6,205 nt of DNA from the NCBI GenBank assembly GCA_027295975.1, contig JAPUJX010000239.1, forward strand, positions 1-6,205, in the 5' to 3' direction. Below are positions 1-6,205 of this stretch, piece by piece. The translations under genes were made by a program, and so were the position numbers. The notes under the pieces are model-generated. The model did not search any database and was not told where the DNA came from. It saw nothing but the letters and a program-made list of their open reading frames with translations. This stretch comes from Gammaproteobacteria bacterium (GTDB taxonomy: Bacteria; Pseudomonadota; Gammaproteobacteria; Pseudomonadales; Azotimanducaceae). Every line of letters starts with the position of its first letter. The first letter of the stretch is position 1.

Positions 1-594
1 CATCTGAACTCGGTATTCTCGATTCATCTTGCTCCGTAGGGCCCGGTCAACTCCAATCAGCGAAGGCAACGCAACCCTGGCGGCTTCGGGTCTAGAGGCG
101 GTTCATGGCTGCTATATGCGTGAGTCTAGCCACTGAAAACGGCGGTTCGCCCGACTGATGCGACGGCGCAATAGGTAGCGGACAGGCTGCGGATCCGACC
201 CGTCGGCCGGTGCCGTACACGTTGGCTAATAGGCGAGCAGCCAGTCAGAGACAGCCCCTCCGAGCAGATATGTTCCTCAAATCGGGCGCAGCACCAGGAA
301 TCCCAGCAGCGATCGAGGCCATAATCTTGGATCTCGTCGTTCCACTAGGACAGTTCCGCAGGCGACTCCTCTTTCCGGAGCACCCGCCACAGCCTACCCA
401 TGCATTGCCGTCACAGGCTTCGGTTTTAACATCGGCACGATGTGCCCCGGATGGCATCTCGTCCTCTAACCTGGGCCCAATCGACCCCATTACAGCGAGG
501 TTTTGGGCTGTTTGGCCGACCCTGCCGTTGGCATATACCTTGCTCCACCAGTCCTGGCGATCGCCTCGAGAACCACCCGCACAAGTCGAAAGGC
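1..594. other. Upstream stretch with no supported gene
   Basis: No reading frame here has a convincing start, ribosome site and recognisable protein. Frames open across 210-718 on both strands overlap each other, give low-complexity Arg/Pro/Ser-rich translations, and run into the adenylation gene. A minus-strand frame is open from about 105 to the left edge (about 35 codons) without a usable start, so it could at most be a gene tail or relic. The stretch should contain the promoter of the three-gene set, but I see only weak -35/-10 candidates. No strong hairpin, tandem repeat or tRNA shape was noticed by eye. Confidence 0.5.
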
Positions 595-2163
595 ATGTCC
601 TTACAAATGCTATTGCCCGCTCTCCTAGATGCGGCGGCACACCGTTGGGCGGACCGGGTCGCCATTGAAGATCCGCCAAACGGAACGATTCTCTATGGGG
701 ACCTGGCACAGCTGTCAAACGATCTAGGTGGCTGGTTACGAAAGCTCGGTGTACGCCGTGGAGATCGGGTTGGGATCTGCTTGGAAAAATCCATCGACGC
801 GGTGGTGGCGATCATCGGCGCCATGAAGGCCGGCGCTGCCTATGTACCGGTCGATCCATCCGCTCCGACATGGCGGACTGCTTATATCCTCAATGACTGC
901 GCGGTCAAAGTGGCCTTCGTCGAAGAATCGGCTGCTGATGATCTCGAGGCCGAACTCAGCAAGGTAGGCGCGCATCCCTTGTTAGTTCGGTTGAGGGCCG
1001 TACGCGGAGGTGACGCCATCCGCGGTACCCTTGAGGAGGCGGCGACCGATCAGGAACCGCCATTGGTTTCGAAATGCACTCTTGAGCCAGACGATCCGGC
1101 CTACATTCTTTACACCTCGGGTTCGACCGGAAAGCCAAAGGGGGTAGTGCTCTCCCACCAGAACGCCGTTAGCTTTGTGAATTGGTGCTCCGAGGCATTC
1201 AGCCCTACGGAGAACGACCGCTTTTCCGCACACGCTCCTCTTCACTTCGATCTGTCAATTCTCGATTTGTATGTCAGTCTAAAACACGGAGCGACGCTGG
1301 TATTAGTGGATGCGCAAACCGGTCGCGAGCCCATGGCGTTAGCGTCATTCATCGCCGAGCGACGCATCTCCATCTGGTACTCGGCACCCTCTATCTTGTC
1401 CATGCTCACACAGTTTGGAAAACTCGAGCGTCATGACTACTCGGCTCTGCGTTTGGTTCTCTTTGCAGGAGAGGTCTTCCCTGTCAAACACCTACGGACA
1501 CTCAAGGATCAGATTCCGCACCCGAGGTATTTCAACCTGTACGGTCCCACGGAAACCAACGTCTGCACATACTATGCGATCCCCGGCTCAATTCCGACGG
1601 AACGTACGATTCCTTATCCGATCGGAAGTGTGTGCTCTCACCTGAGTGCCAAAGTCGTGGACGAAAGTGGCCGCCGGATTCACGACGGCAGTGAGGGTGA
1701 GCTGTGCATCAGCGGTTCCGCCGTTATGCAGGGTTACTGGAACCTGGCAGAGCACACTGCACATGCCTTTCTCCAGGACGAGGAGGGTACTCGCTGGTAT
1801 CGAACCGGCGATATCGTCACCACTAATGGCGGAGGAGACTATGCGTTTATCGGCCGTCGCGACCGCATGGTCAAACGCCGAGGTCACCGGATCGAACTTG
1901 GTGAGATTGAAGCAGGTCTTTACAAACATCGATATCTCAATGAAGCCGCTGTGGTGGCTGTTCCCGATGCAGATTCCGGTGTGCGCATCGCGGCATTCTT
2001 GAGTTGGCGGACCGATACCCCACCATCGATCATTGAACTCAAGCGTTTCTGCAACAACACGCTACCTGCGTCCATGATGCCTGATCGATTTTACTCGGTC
2101 GAAGCGCTACCTAAGACTTCCACCGACAAAATCGATTACCAAAAACTCAAGGAACTCACGTAG
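595..2163 (+). CDS. Stand-alone amino-acid adenylation enzyme, predicted L-prolyl-[carrier protein] ligase
   Basis: ANL-superfamily adenylating enzyme of 522 residues, a full-length A domain with no condensation or carrier domain attached. Core motifs occur in order: A3 YTSGSTGKPKG (173-183), A4 around D219, A5 NLYGPTE (314-320), A7 YRTGD (402-406), A8 from G420 (GRRDRMVKRRG, then RIELGEIE), and A10 with the catalytic lysine K512. The ten binding-pocket positions, aligned by eye to GrsA, are D219, L220, L223, Y262, L289, A291, L315, V323, C324 and K512, giving DLLYLALVCK. I recall this as the proline code of PltF/RedM-type ligases. Expected reaction: L-Pro + ATP to prolyl-AMP, then thioesterification to the carrier encoded at 5065. 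The start at 595 fits where homology begins; GAAAGG (588-593) lies only 1 nt before it and 13 nt before an alternative ATG at 607, so 607 is possible. The frame stays open upstream to 442, but that extension is low-complexity and unlike the family. Cytoplasmic; first gene of the likely operon. The family call is firm, the substrate inferred. Confidence 0.93.
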   Translation: MSLQMLLPALLDAAAHRWADRVAIEDPPNGTILYGDLAQLSNDLGGWLRKLGVRRGDRVGICLEKSIDAVVAIIGAMKAGAAYVPVDPSAPTWRTAYILNDCAVKVAFVEESAADDLEAELSKVGAHPLLVRLRAVRGGDAIRGTLEEAATDQEPPLVSKCTLEPDDPAYILYTSGSTGKPKGVVLSHQNAVSFVNWCSEAFSPTENDRFSAHAPLHFDLSILDLYVSLKHGATLVLVDAQTGREPMALASFIAERRISIWYSAPSILSMLTQFGKLERHDYSALRLVLFAGEVFPVKHLRTLKDQIPHPRYFNLYGPTETNVCTYYAIPGSIPTERTIPYPIGSVCSHLSAKVVDESGRRIHDGSEGELCISGSAVMQGYWNLAEHTAHAFLQDEEGTRWYRTGDIVTTNGGGDYAFIGRRDRMVKRRGHRIELGEIEAGLYKHRYLNEAAVVAVPDADSGVRIAAFLSWRTDTPPSIIELKRFCNNTLPASMMPDRFYSVEALPKTSTDKIDYQKLKELT

Positions 2164-2202
2164 TGGGTAGTCCGATTTGCTCTGCAATTGTCGAGATACG
2201 CC

Positions 2203-2208
2203 GAAGGA
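2203..2208 (+). promoter_or_regulatory. Ribosome binding site of the MBOAT-SGNH gene
   Basis: GAAGGA lies 10 nt before the ATG at 2219. It supports that start over an in-frame TTG at 2177, which would add 14 residues not resembling the hydrophobic N-terminus. Confidence 0.6.
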
Positions 2209-2218
2209 TCATGGGGTA

Positions 2219-4978
2219 ATGGCAGAGGCTGCGAAGGTGGATACCGAGCCGACGGGGCTGGGGATGCTCGCCTCCCGACAAAGGCCCTTCGGCGTCGCCC
2301 TCACGGTGTTGGGCGTGCTCGGACTCACTGTGGGAGTAGGGGCAGAGCACCTCCTGGGTGTAGGCACCCCCGGTTTGGGGCTGGCCCAGATCATGGCAAT
2401 TCTCCTTGGCGTCGCCGTGACGGCTCAAGGAATTGGACTGATATCTGACGAGGCTGACCATTTGGCCCGCTGGAAGGTTGCCCTGGATGGCATCACGCGG
2501 GCCAGCTTACTGCGATATAGCGTCGTTGCGGTTCAATTGGCTCTATTTGTCCTCGTGGCTCGGGCGTTCCGCATCGAGAATCCAGCTTTCTATGAGCAGA
2601 TCGTGCCGCTGACGGTTTTCGGCTTCATCATACACCACGCTCTGCCACTCCCGTATCGTCTTCCGTTTTTTGCTTCACTTTGCGTCGCCGGGGCTGTTCT
2701 GGTATTGGGAATCACTAACGCGCTCTGGCTCCTACTGATCGTTCTCGCGTTCATCGGTATTTGCCATTTACCAGTTCCGTTCCGCCTGCGTATCGCCCTG
2801 GTGGTCGCCGTCGCCATCGGCTTGGCATTGGTACGAAATCGAACGGTTCCCTGGTCTGGAGCAATCTGGCCCATTTTGGGTTCGATGTTGATGTTCAGGC
2901 TAGTGGTCTATCTGTACGACTTGCGGCACGGGCAAGGGCCCACCCGTTGGTCGCAAACCCTTGCCTACTTCCTACTGCTTCCGAACCTGATCTTTCCGCT
3001 GTTTCCAGTGGTTGATTTTGCTACGTTTAAGCGGAGCTATTACGATCGCGACCCATACACGATTTACCAGCGCGGGCTTGATTGGATCCTCCGCGGCACA
3101 GTGCATCTGATTGCCTACCGCCTCGTTTATCAGCATCTGACGATTGCTCCCTACGAGGTCGACAGTGTTGGACACTTAACGCAATACGTGGTGACCACCT
3201 TTCTGCTGTATTTGCGAGTGTCCGGCCAGTTCCACCTCGTCATCGGGATGTTACACCTTTTCGGGTTCCATCTGCCCGAGACAAACCATCTTTTTTACTT
3301 GGCATCCAGCTTCACCGACTTTTGGCGGCGAATCAACATCTATTGGAAAGATTTCATGATGAAGCTGGTGTTCTATCCGTTATATCTCCCACTGCGCAAG
3401 CGCAGAGGAAGCACTGCCGCCCTCGTGCTGTCGACCATGGCCGTGTTTTTGGTGACCTGGGCAGGCCACTCATATCAGTGGTTTTGGATTCGAGGAACCT
3501 GGTTCTTCTCGTGGACTGACGCTCTGTTTTGGAGTATCCTGGCCGCTTTGCTGTTGGTAAATTCGCTGTATGAATCGAGGCGCGGTCGGCAGCGTCTGGT
3601 TGCTAAAACCTCGCTTGCGTGGCGAGAATTAGCGCTGGTTGGGCTGCGGGCGGCCGGCACGTTCAGCATCATCGCGCTGCTCTGGTCTTTTTGGAACAGT
3701 CCCACCTGGGCTGATTGGCTCGATTTGATCGCAGTTCCGGCACCGCGGTGGCAGGAGGCCATGTTGCCCGTTGGCATACTTGCACTGATCGGAATAGGCG
3801 CAATGATTGCGGCGCTGGCTGAAAGCCGACGCCGCTTGAAAACCCGAGCGGCGGCAATTGCTCCGGTGATGCAGCTTCGGACCGCCACCGTAACACTGGT
3901 ATCGTTTGCGGTGTTGTATGCGGCGGTGAGACCGGCGCTGCTGCGGCAATTCAACGAGTCAGTGCAAGAGTTCGTACGGGAAATCCGATTGCCCAACCTT
4001 AACGAGCGCGATCAGGATCTGTTAACCCGAGGTTACTACGAGAACCTGATGGGCGCCGACGTGCAAAATGCGCAGTTGGCGGCGTTGTTTGCCGAGCGAC
4101 CGACAGGCGGCGCGAGTATCTGGAACACAGGTGTCTTGCGGGAAACCAATGACTTTCTGTACCGTCAGATGCGTCCGCTGTTTGGGACCTACCATCGCGG
4201 CCTAACGTTCCGCACCAATCGTTGGGGGATGCGAGACAAGGACTATGATCTCGTTTCTGCACCGAACACGTATCGAATCGCATTGCTCGGTCAGTCATAC
4301 GTCGCCGGTGATGGCGTGAGCGATGGTGAGACGTTTGAGGCAATTATCGAACAAAGGCTCAACGACGAATGGGCGCCGGACGGAGAGTCGCTCGAAATCT
4401 TGAACTTCGCTGTCGGTTCGTACAGTGCGCTGCAACAAATCTCGATTCTCGATCGCGTATTCTCTTTCCGACCACAAGCCCTGTATTTTGTAGCGAACCC
4501 CGGTGACGGAAGACGCGCAAGTCTTCACCTTGTCGATCGGATTCGACAAGGGGTTGAGCCGCCTTTTGCGTACCTTCAGGCGCTACTTGACTCGACCGGA
4601 ATTACGGCGTCGACGCGAGAGATCGAAGCCTTGCGACGCCTCAAACCCCATGAGAACAAAATGCTGGCCTGGGCCTTCCGCCAAATCGCCGATGCCTGTA
4701 AAGCGCGAGGGATCTTGCCCGTGTGGATCTACCTGTCCATACCGGAAAACGGGCCATCCGACGAGACAATTCAAGATCAGGTCGACTTGGCCAGCAGCGC
4801 GGGCTTCGAGATCATCGACCTTTCCAAAGTGTACGATCACCATGATCTTGCCTCGCTTCAGGTTTCGCCATGGGATTTCCATCCCAATGCCGCTGGGCAC
4901 CGCTTGATCGCTGATCGCTTGTATGACCGCATGACCAGTGTTCCAACCTTTGGAATCGGAGGAAGCGGCGCACAGTGA
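2219..4978 (+). CDS. MBOAT-family membrane O-acyltransferase fused to a C-terminal SGNH domain
   Basis: A 919-residue two-part protein. Residues about 24-575 are polytopic: hydrophobic spans near 24-42, 54-74, 101-116, 128-140, 150-166, 168-183, 190-205, 214-232, 246-266, 321-350, 400-415, 433-448, 471-490, 515-533 and 556-573. The MBOAT signature region is FWRRINIYW (368-376) followed by WAGHSYQWFW (414-423). H417 matches the invariant MBOAT histidine; N373 occupies the place where DltB/AlgI-type enzymes have a second His. After the last span, residues about 600-919 form an SGNH/GDSL-like domain: LLGQSYVAGDGV with Ser693 as presumed nucleophile, a block II-like NFAVGSYSALQQ (729-740), and a terminal DFHP with D886 and H888 as the dyad. 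By analogy with DltB plus DltD, or AlgI plus AlgJ/AlgX, the membrane part would take an acyl group from the carrier thioester and the extracytoplasmic domain would pass it to a hydroxyl. It lies 55 nt after the ligase and 86 nt before the carrier gene. Architecture is clear; donor and acceptor are inferred. Confidence 0.9.
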   Translation: MAEAAKVDTEPTGLGMLASRQRPFGVALTVLGVLGLTVGVGAEHLLGVGTPGLGLAQIMAILLGVAVTAQGIGLISDEADHLARWKVALDGITRASLLRYSVVAVQLALFVLVARAFRIENPAFYEQIVPLTVFGFIIHHALPLPYRLPFFASLCVAGAVLVLGITNALWLLLIVLAFIGICHLPVPFRLRIALVVAVAIGLALVRNRTVPWSGAIWPILGSMLMFRLVVYLYDLRHGQGPTRWSQTLAYFLLLPNLIFPLFPVVDFATFKRSYYDRDPYTIYQRGLDWILRGTVHLIAYRLVYQHLTIAPYEVDSVGHLTQYVVTTFLLYLRVSGQFHLVIGMLHLFGFHLPETNHLFYLASSFTDFWRRINIYWKDFMMKLVFYPLYLPLRKRRGSTAALVLSTMAVFLVTWAGHSYQWFWIRGTWFFSWTDALFWSILAALLLVNSLYESRRGRQRLVAKTSLAWRELALVGLRAAGTFSIIALLWSFWNSPTWADWLDLIAVPAPRWQEAMLPVGILALIGIGAMIAALAESRRRLKTRAAAIAPVMQLRTATVTLVSFAVLYAAVRPALLRQFNESVQEFVREIRLPNLNERDQDLLTRGYYENLMGADVQNAQLAALFAERPTGGASIWNTGVLRETNDFLYRQMRPLFGTYHRGLTFRTNRWGMRDKDYDLVSAPNTYRIALLGQSYVAGDGVSDGETFEAIIEQRLNDEWAPDGESLEILNFAVGSYSALQQISILDRVFSFRPQALYFVANPGDGRRASLHLVDRIRQGVEPPFAYLQALLDSTGITASTREIEALRRLKPHENKMLAWAFRQIADACKARGILPVWIYLSIPENGPSDETIQDQVDLASSAGFEIIDLSKVYDHHDLASLQVSPWDFHPNAAGHRLIADRLYDRMTSVPTFGIGGSGAQ

Positions 4979-5048
4979 TGCAGCGAATCACGTCGCTTCA
5001 TTGGCGCAACCGATCGTGACGCTTATCCGACTTGGCCACAGTCGCTCC

Positions 5049-5055
5049 AGGAGGT
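5049..5055 (+). promoter_or_regulatory. Strong ribosome binding site of the carrier protein gene
   Basis: AGGAGGT, essentially consensus, sits 9 nt before the ATG at 5065. It decides that start over an in-frame TTG at 5032, and is clearly the strongest site in the operon, fitting a carrier needed in excess of its ligase. Confidence 0.8.
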
Positions 5056-5064
5056 ACAGCAACA

Positions 5065-5331
5065 ATGACAGAACCCCAAGCTGACCTAGAGAACATCAGG
5101 ACCGTCGTCAAGCAGTTCATTATGCAGGAATTTCTGCCGGGTGTCGGTGCTGAAGAACTCACCGAAGCGACGCCGCTCATCAGCGATGGAATCCTCGACT
5201 CCCTCGCAACGGTCCGGCTCGTGGCGATGCTCGAGGAGCGGTTTTCCATTGACATCCAACCTCACGAGGTTGGCATCGACCACCTGAATACCCTCGACAG
5301 CATCGCCCAATTTGTGCTTTCTAAGGCGTAG
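5065..5331 (+). CDS. Acyl/peptidyl carrier protein, type II (DltC-like role)
   Basis: Small acidic protein of 88 residues with the length and four-helix pattern of a free-standing carrier domain. The attachment motif DGILDSLATV places the 4'-phosphopantetheine serine at residue 46; the helix after it (LATVRLVAMLEERF) is the usual partner-recognition helix, followed by IDIQPHEV and a final helix ending in FVLSKA. It should carry the aminoacyl group activated by the enzyme encoded at 595 as a thioester and present it to the MBOAT protein, and in a complete pathway to the dehydrogenase whose remnant follows. No phosphopantetheinyl transferase is present in the window, so it must be modified by one encoded elsewhere. 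Carrier fold and serine are seen; the prolyl cargo is inferred from the ligase pocket. Confidence 0.92.
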   Translation: MTEPQADLENIRTVVKQFIMQEFLPGVGAEELTEATPLISDGILDSLATVRLVAMLEERFSIDIQPHEVGIDHLNTLDSIAQFVLSKA

Positions 5332-5487
5332 GCACCGGTCGGGAGCACCGATCAATGGGATTGCCCAAGTCCATCAAGGCCCTGCAGGACGGCGGTTAAG
5401 AAGTGGCAATTTGGGAGAAATCGTTCACCGATACCCCCATTCAACTGTCATCTCCCGCCGCAACGGCGGCACGCGAGGGCCGACAAG
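5332..5487 (+). other. Spacer between the carrier gene and the broken dehydrogenase gene
   Basis: No convincing gene. Two very short frames occur: ATG 5355-5399 (14 codons plus stop) and GTG 5403-5504 (33 codons plus stop, overlapping the dehydrogenase start). Neither has a good ribosome site or a recognisable product. I see no strong hairpin followed by a T run, so a terminator directly after the carrier gene is not supported and transcription may continue into the remnant. Confidence 0.4.
5475..5479 (+). promoter_or_regulatory. Ribosome binding site of the dehydrogenase remnant
   Basis: GAGGG lies 8 nt before the ATG at 5488. A well-placed site in front of the degraded frame argues that this was once the true start of a translated gene. 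Confidence 0.5.
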
Positions 5488-5632
5488 ATGGATTTTTTCC
5501 TTGACCGAGGAACAGCGCAGCATCCGAGACCAGATGATCCAATTTGCGCAAAACGAATTGAACGGAGACGTGGCCAAGCGGGACAGCTTGCGTTTGGCGT
5601 TCAACTATCTTCTTGGTGCTGCGCAACAATAG
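5488..5632 (+). pseudogene. Acyl-CoA dehydrogenase family gene, 5' remnant, frameshifted and truncated
   Basis: Starting at ATG 5488 the translation begins MDFF and then leaves frame; switching frame in the six-T run 5493-5498 gives MDFSLTEEQRSIRDQMIQ, continuing FAQNELNGDVAKRD. This is the typical N-terminus of acyl-CoA dehydrogenase-family flavoenzymes (MDF-LTEEQ, then a helix ending near ERD). Five Ts instead of six would restore the frame. Similarity ends at about 5587, after some 33 residues of a family usually near 380; the frame then runs through unrelated sequence to TAG at 5630-5632. No later part of the family (the substrate-binding middle or the C-terminal catalytic region) is present downstream. 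In prolyl-carrier systems the next enzyme is a dehydrogenase of exactly this superfamily (PltE/RedW/PigA/CloN3), and position after the carrier gene fits, but the fragment cannot distinguish a prolyl-carrier dehydrogenase from an ordinary fatty acyl-CoA one. Confidence 0.75.
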
Positions 5633-5854
5633 CTACGACTCGAGGTGACGGTTCCTCCGTCTGGTCTATTCCGCTACGTGATCCGTTCTTCCTCGAGCTT
5701 CGGTTCACCCGGGACCACCCTTGCGAGTCAATAAGGGCTTCCCGAAGGTCCAAAGCATCTGCCATTAATTGGTGGTCCCGCACGAAAAAGACTCTTCCGT
5801 AATACCTGCGCACCGGGTTGCGTTCTCAGTGATTTGGAGGTAGTCCGCCACCGC
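5633..5854. other. Unassigned stretch between the remnant and the PhyH gene
   Basis: No gene recognised. A 70-codon minus-strand frame (5601-5813) has an Arg/Ser-rich translation that I cannot match to a family and no clear ribosome site. A 7-bp inverted pair, CTCGAGG at 5639-5645 and CCTCGAG at 5691-5697, is too short and widely spaced to call a structure. The stretch may be scar sequence from the rearrangement that removed the dehydrogenase. Confidence 0.4.
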
Positions 5855-6205
5855 CTATTCCCGTCGAGACAGCGTCACATATACACCAACAGGGAGCTGG
5901 AACAGAGATGGGTTTCGCCTACCTTCAAATTCCTTGTGGATCACATAATCGACGGCCAGCATGAGCCGCTCCGTCGATACAACTTTCTTGCCGCGATGAA
6001 AGCCGTTGGGGTCCGCTACGATCAAGTCTCCGAGATTGGCCGTCAGCTCGATGATGTTCTCATGCCCGTAGGCGACCTCCATTTCCTCGAGCCTCCATCG
6101 CGCTTTCCTTTTCCAGCCCGTAAACTTCTTCTTATGACTTCCCTTTACGAAACAAAAGGGGCCACCGCTAGCGTCTACGTCATTCAGGTAGAAAAAGAAT
6201 TTCAC
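5855..6205 (-). CDS. Phytanoyl-CoA dioxygenase (PhyH) family protein, C-terminal part
   Basis: A 116-residue fragment, open at the right edge of the window and ending in TAG at 5855-5857 on the minus strand. The sequence fits the Fe(II)/2-oxoglutarate-dependent PhyH family: a strand like KFFFYLNDVDASGGPF, the GSHKKKF turn, and NLGDLIVADPNGFHRG. The His in GFHRG (codon 5996-5998) should be the distal iron ligand; the Arg after it is in the place usually assigned to 2-oxoglutarate binding. The proximal HxD pair should lie beyond the window, so an intact active site cannot be verified. The GTG at the window edge is probably an internal valine codon, as the family is normally 250-300 residues. 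It is transcribed toward the operon, so it is not part of it. Substrate unknown; the family ranges from phytanoyl-CoA to ectoine and many natural-product hydroxylations. Confidence 0.85.
   Translation of the reverse strand: MKFFFYLNDVDASGGPFCFVKGSHKKKFTGWKRKARWRLEEMEVAYGHENIIELTANLGDLIVADPNGFHRGKKVVSTERLMLAVDYVIHKEFEGRRNPSLFQLPVGVYVTLSRRE

Noticed and set aside
1..105. Minus-strand frame open to the left edge, about 35 codons
   Set aside because: A stop lies just upstream of it, there is no ATG with a ribosome site, and the product is not recognisable.
512..539. Possible sigma70-like promoter, TTGGCC, 16-bp spacer, TATACC
   Set aside because: Both boxes are weak matches and such pairs are common by chance; no supporting element nearby.
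442..594. 51-codon N-terminal extension of the adenylation enzyme
   Set aside because: In frame but unlike the family; homology begins at the 595/607 start region, and an upstream GAAAGG is present there.
210..718. Overlapping open frames on both strands upstream of the ligase (plus 210-668, minus 245-718, minus 426-665)
   Set aside because: Low-complexity Arg/Pro/Ser/Gly-rich translations, no ribosome sites or family resemblance, mutually overlapping, and overlapping the real ligase start.
4978..5019. 13-codon frame (ATG overlapping the TGA of the MBOAT-SGNH gene), considered as a DltX-like small protein
   Set aside because: No hydrophobic segment or DltX-like features, and such overlaps arise easily by chance.
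5333..5355. Possible terminator hairpin after the carrier gene (CGGT...ACCG)
   Set aside because: Only a 4-bp stem and no T tract follows.
5601..5813. 70-codon minus-strand frame, considered as a transposase relic
   Set aside because: No DDE or recombinase motif, no terminal inverted repeats or target duplication seen around it.

Overview
This is bacterial DNA of moderately high GC with classic Shine-Dalgarno sites. Three tightly spaced co-directional genes occupy 595-5331. The taxon cannot be fixed from the window. A large polytopic acyltransferase with a C-terminal SGNH domain that should lie outside the cytoplasmic membrane, plus a PhyH-type oxygenase, suits a metabolically rich environmental (probably Gram-negative) bacterium, but that is inference.

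Layout: 1-594 holds no gene I can support. 595-2163 encodes a free-standing adenylation enzyme. 2219-4978 encodes a 919-residue MBOAT-SGNH fusion. 5065-5331 encodes an 88-residue carrier protein with a Ser46 phosphopantetheine site. 5488-5632 is the broken 5' end of an acyl-CoA dehydrogenase gene. 5633-5854 is unassigned. The complement of 5855-6205 is the 3' part of a phytanoyl-CoA dioxygenase-family gene that runs off the right edge.

Main result: read against the GrsA template, the ten specificity positions of the adenylation enzyme are D-L-L-Y-L-A-L-V-C-K. To my recollection this is the proline code of the stand-alone L-prolyl-carrier protein ligases of the PltF/RedM type. Those enzymes work with a small carrier protein and an acyl-CoA dehydrogenase-type flavoenzyme (PltE/RedW/PigA/CloN3) that turns prolyl-S-carrier into pyrrole-2-carboxyl-S-carrier. 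The third member of that trio is exactly what the wrecked gene after the carrier protein looks like, although its fragment is too short to prove substrate.

The unusual partner is the membrane acyltransferase. Functionally the set resembles a Dlt system (DltA ligase, DltC carrier, DltB MBOAT, DltD SGNH-like protein), with the last two fused and the substrate apparently proline or pyrrole-2-carboxylate instead of D-alanine. Working model: proline is adenylated and loaded on the carrier, once oxidised to a pyrrole and perhaps no longer so in this genome, and the acyl group is handed to the MBOAT domain and then to a hydroxyl on an envelope or exported glycan or lipid through the SGNH domain. The acceptor is unknown.
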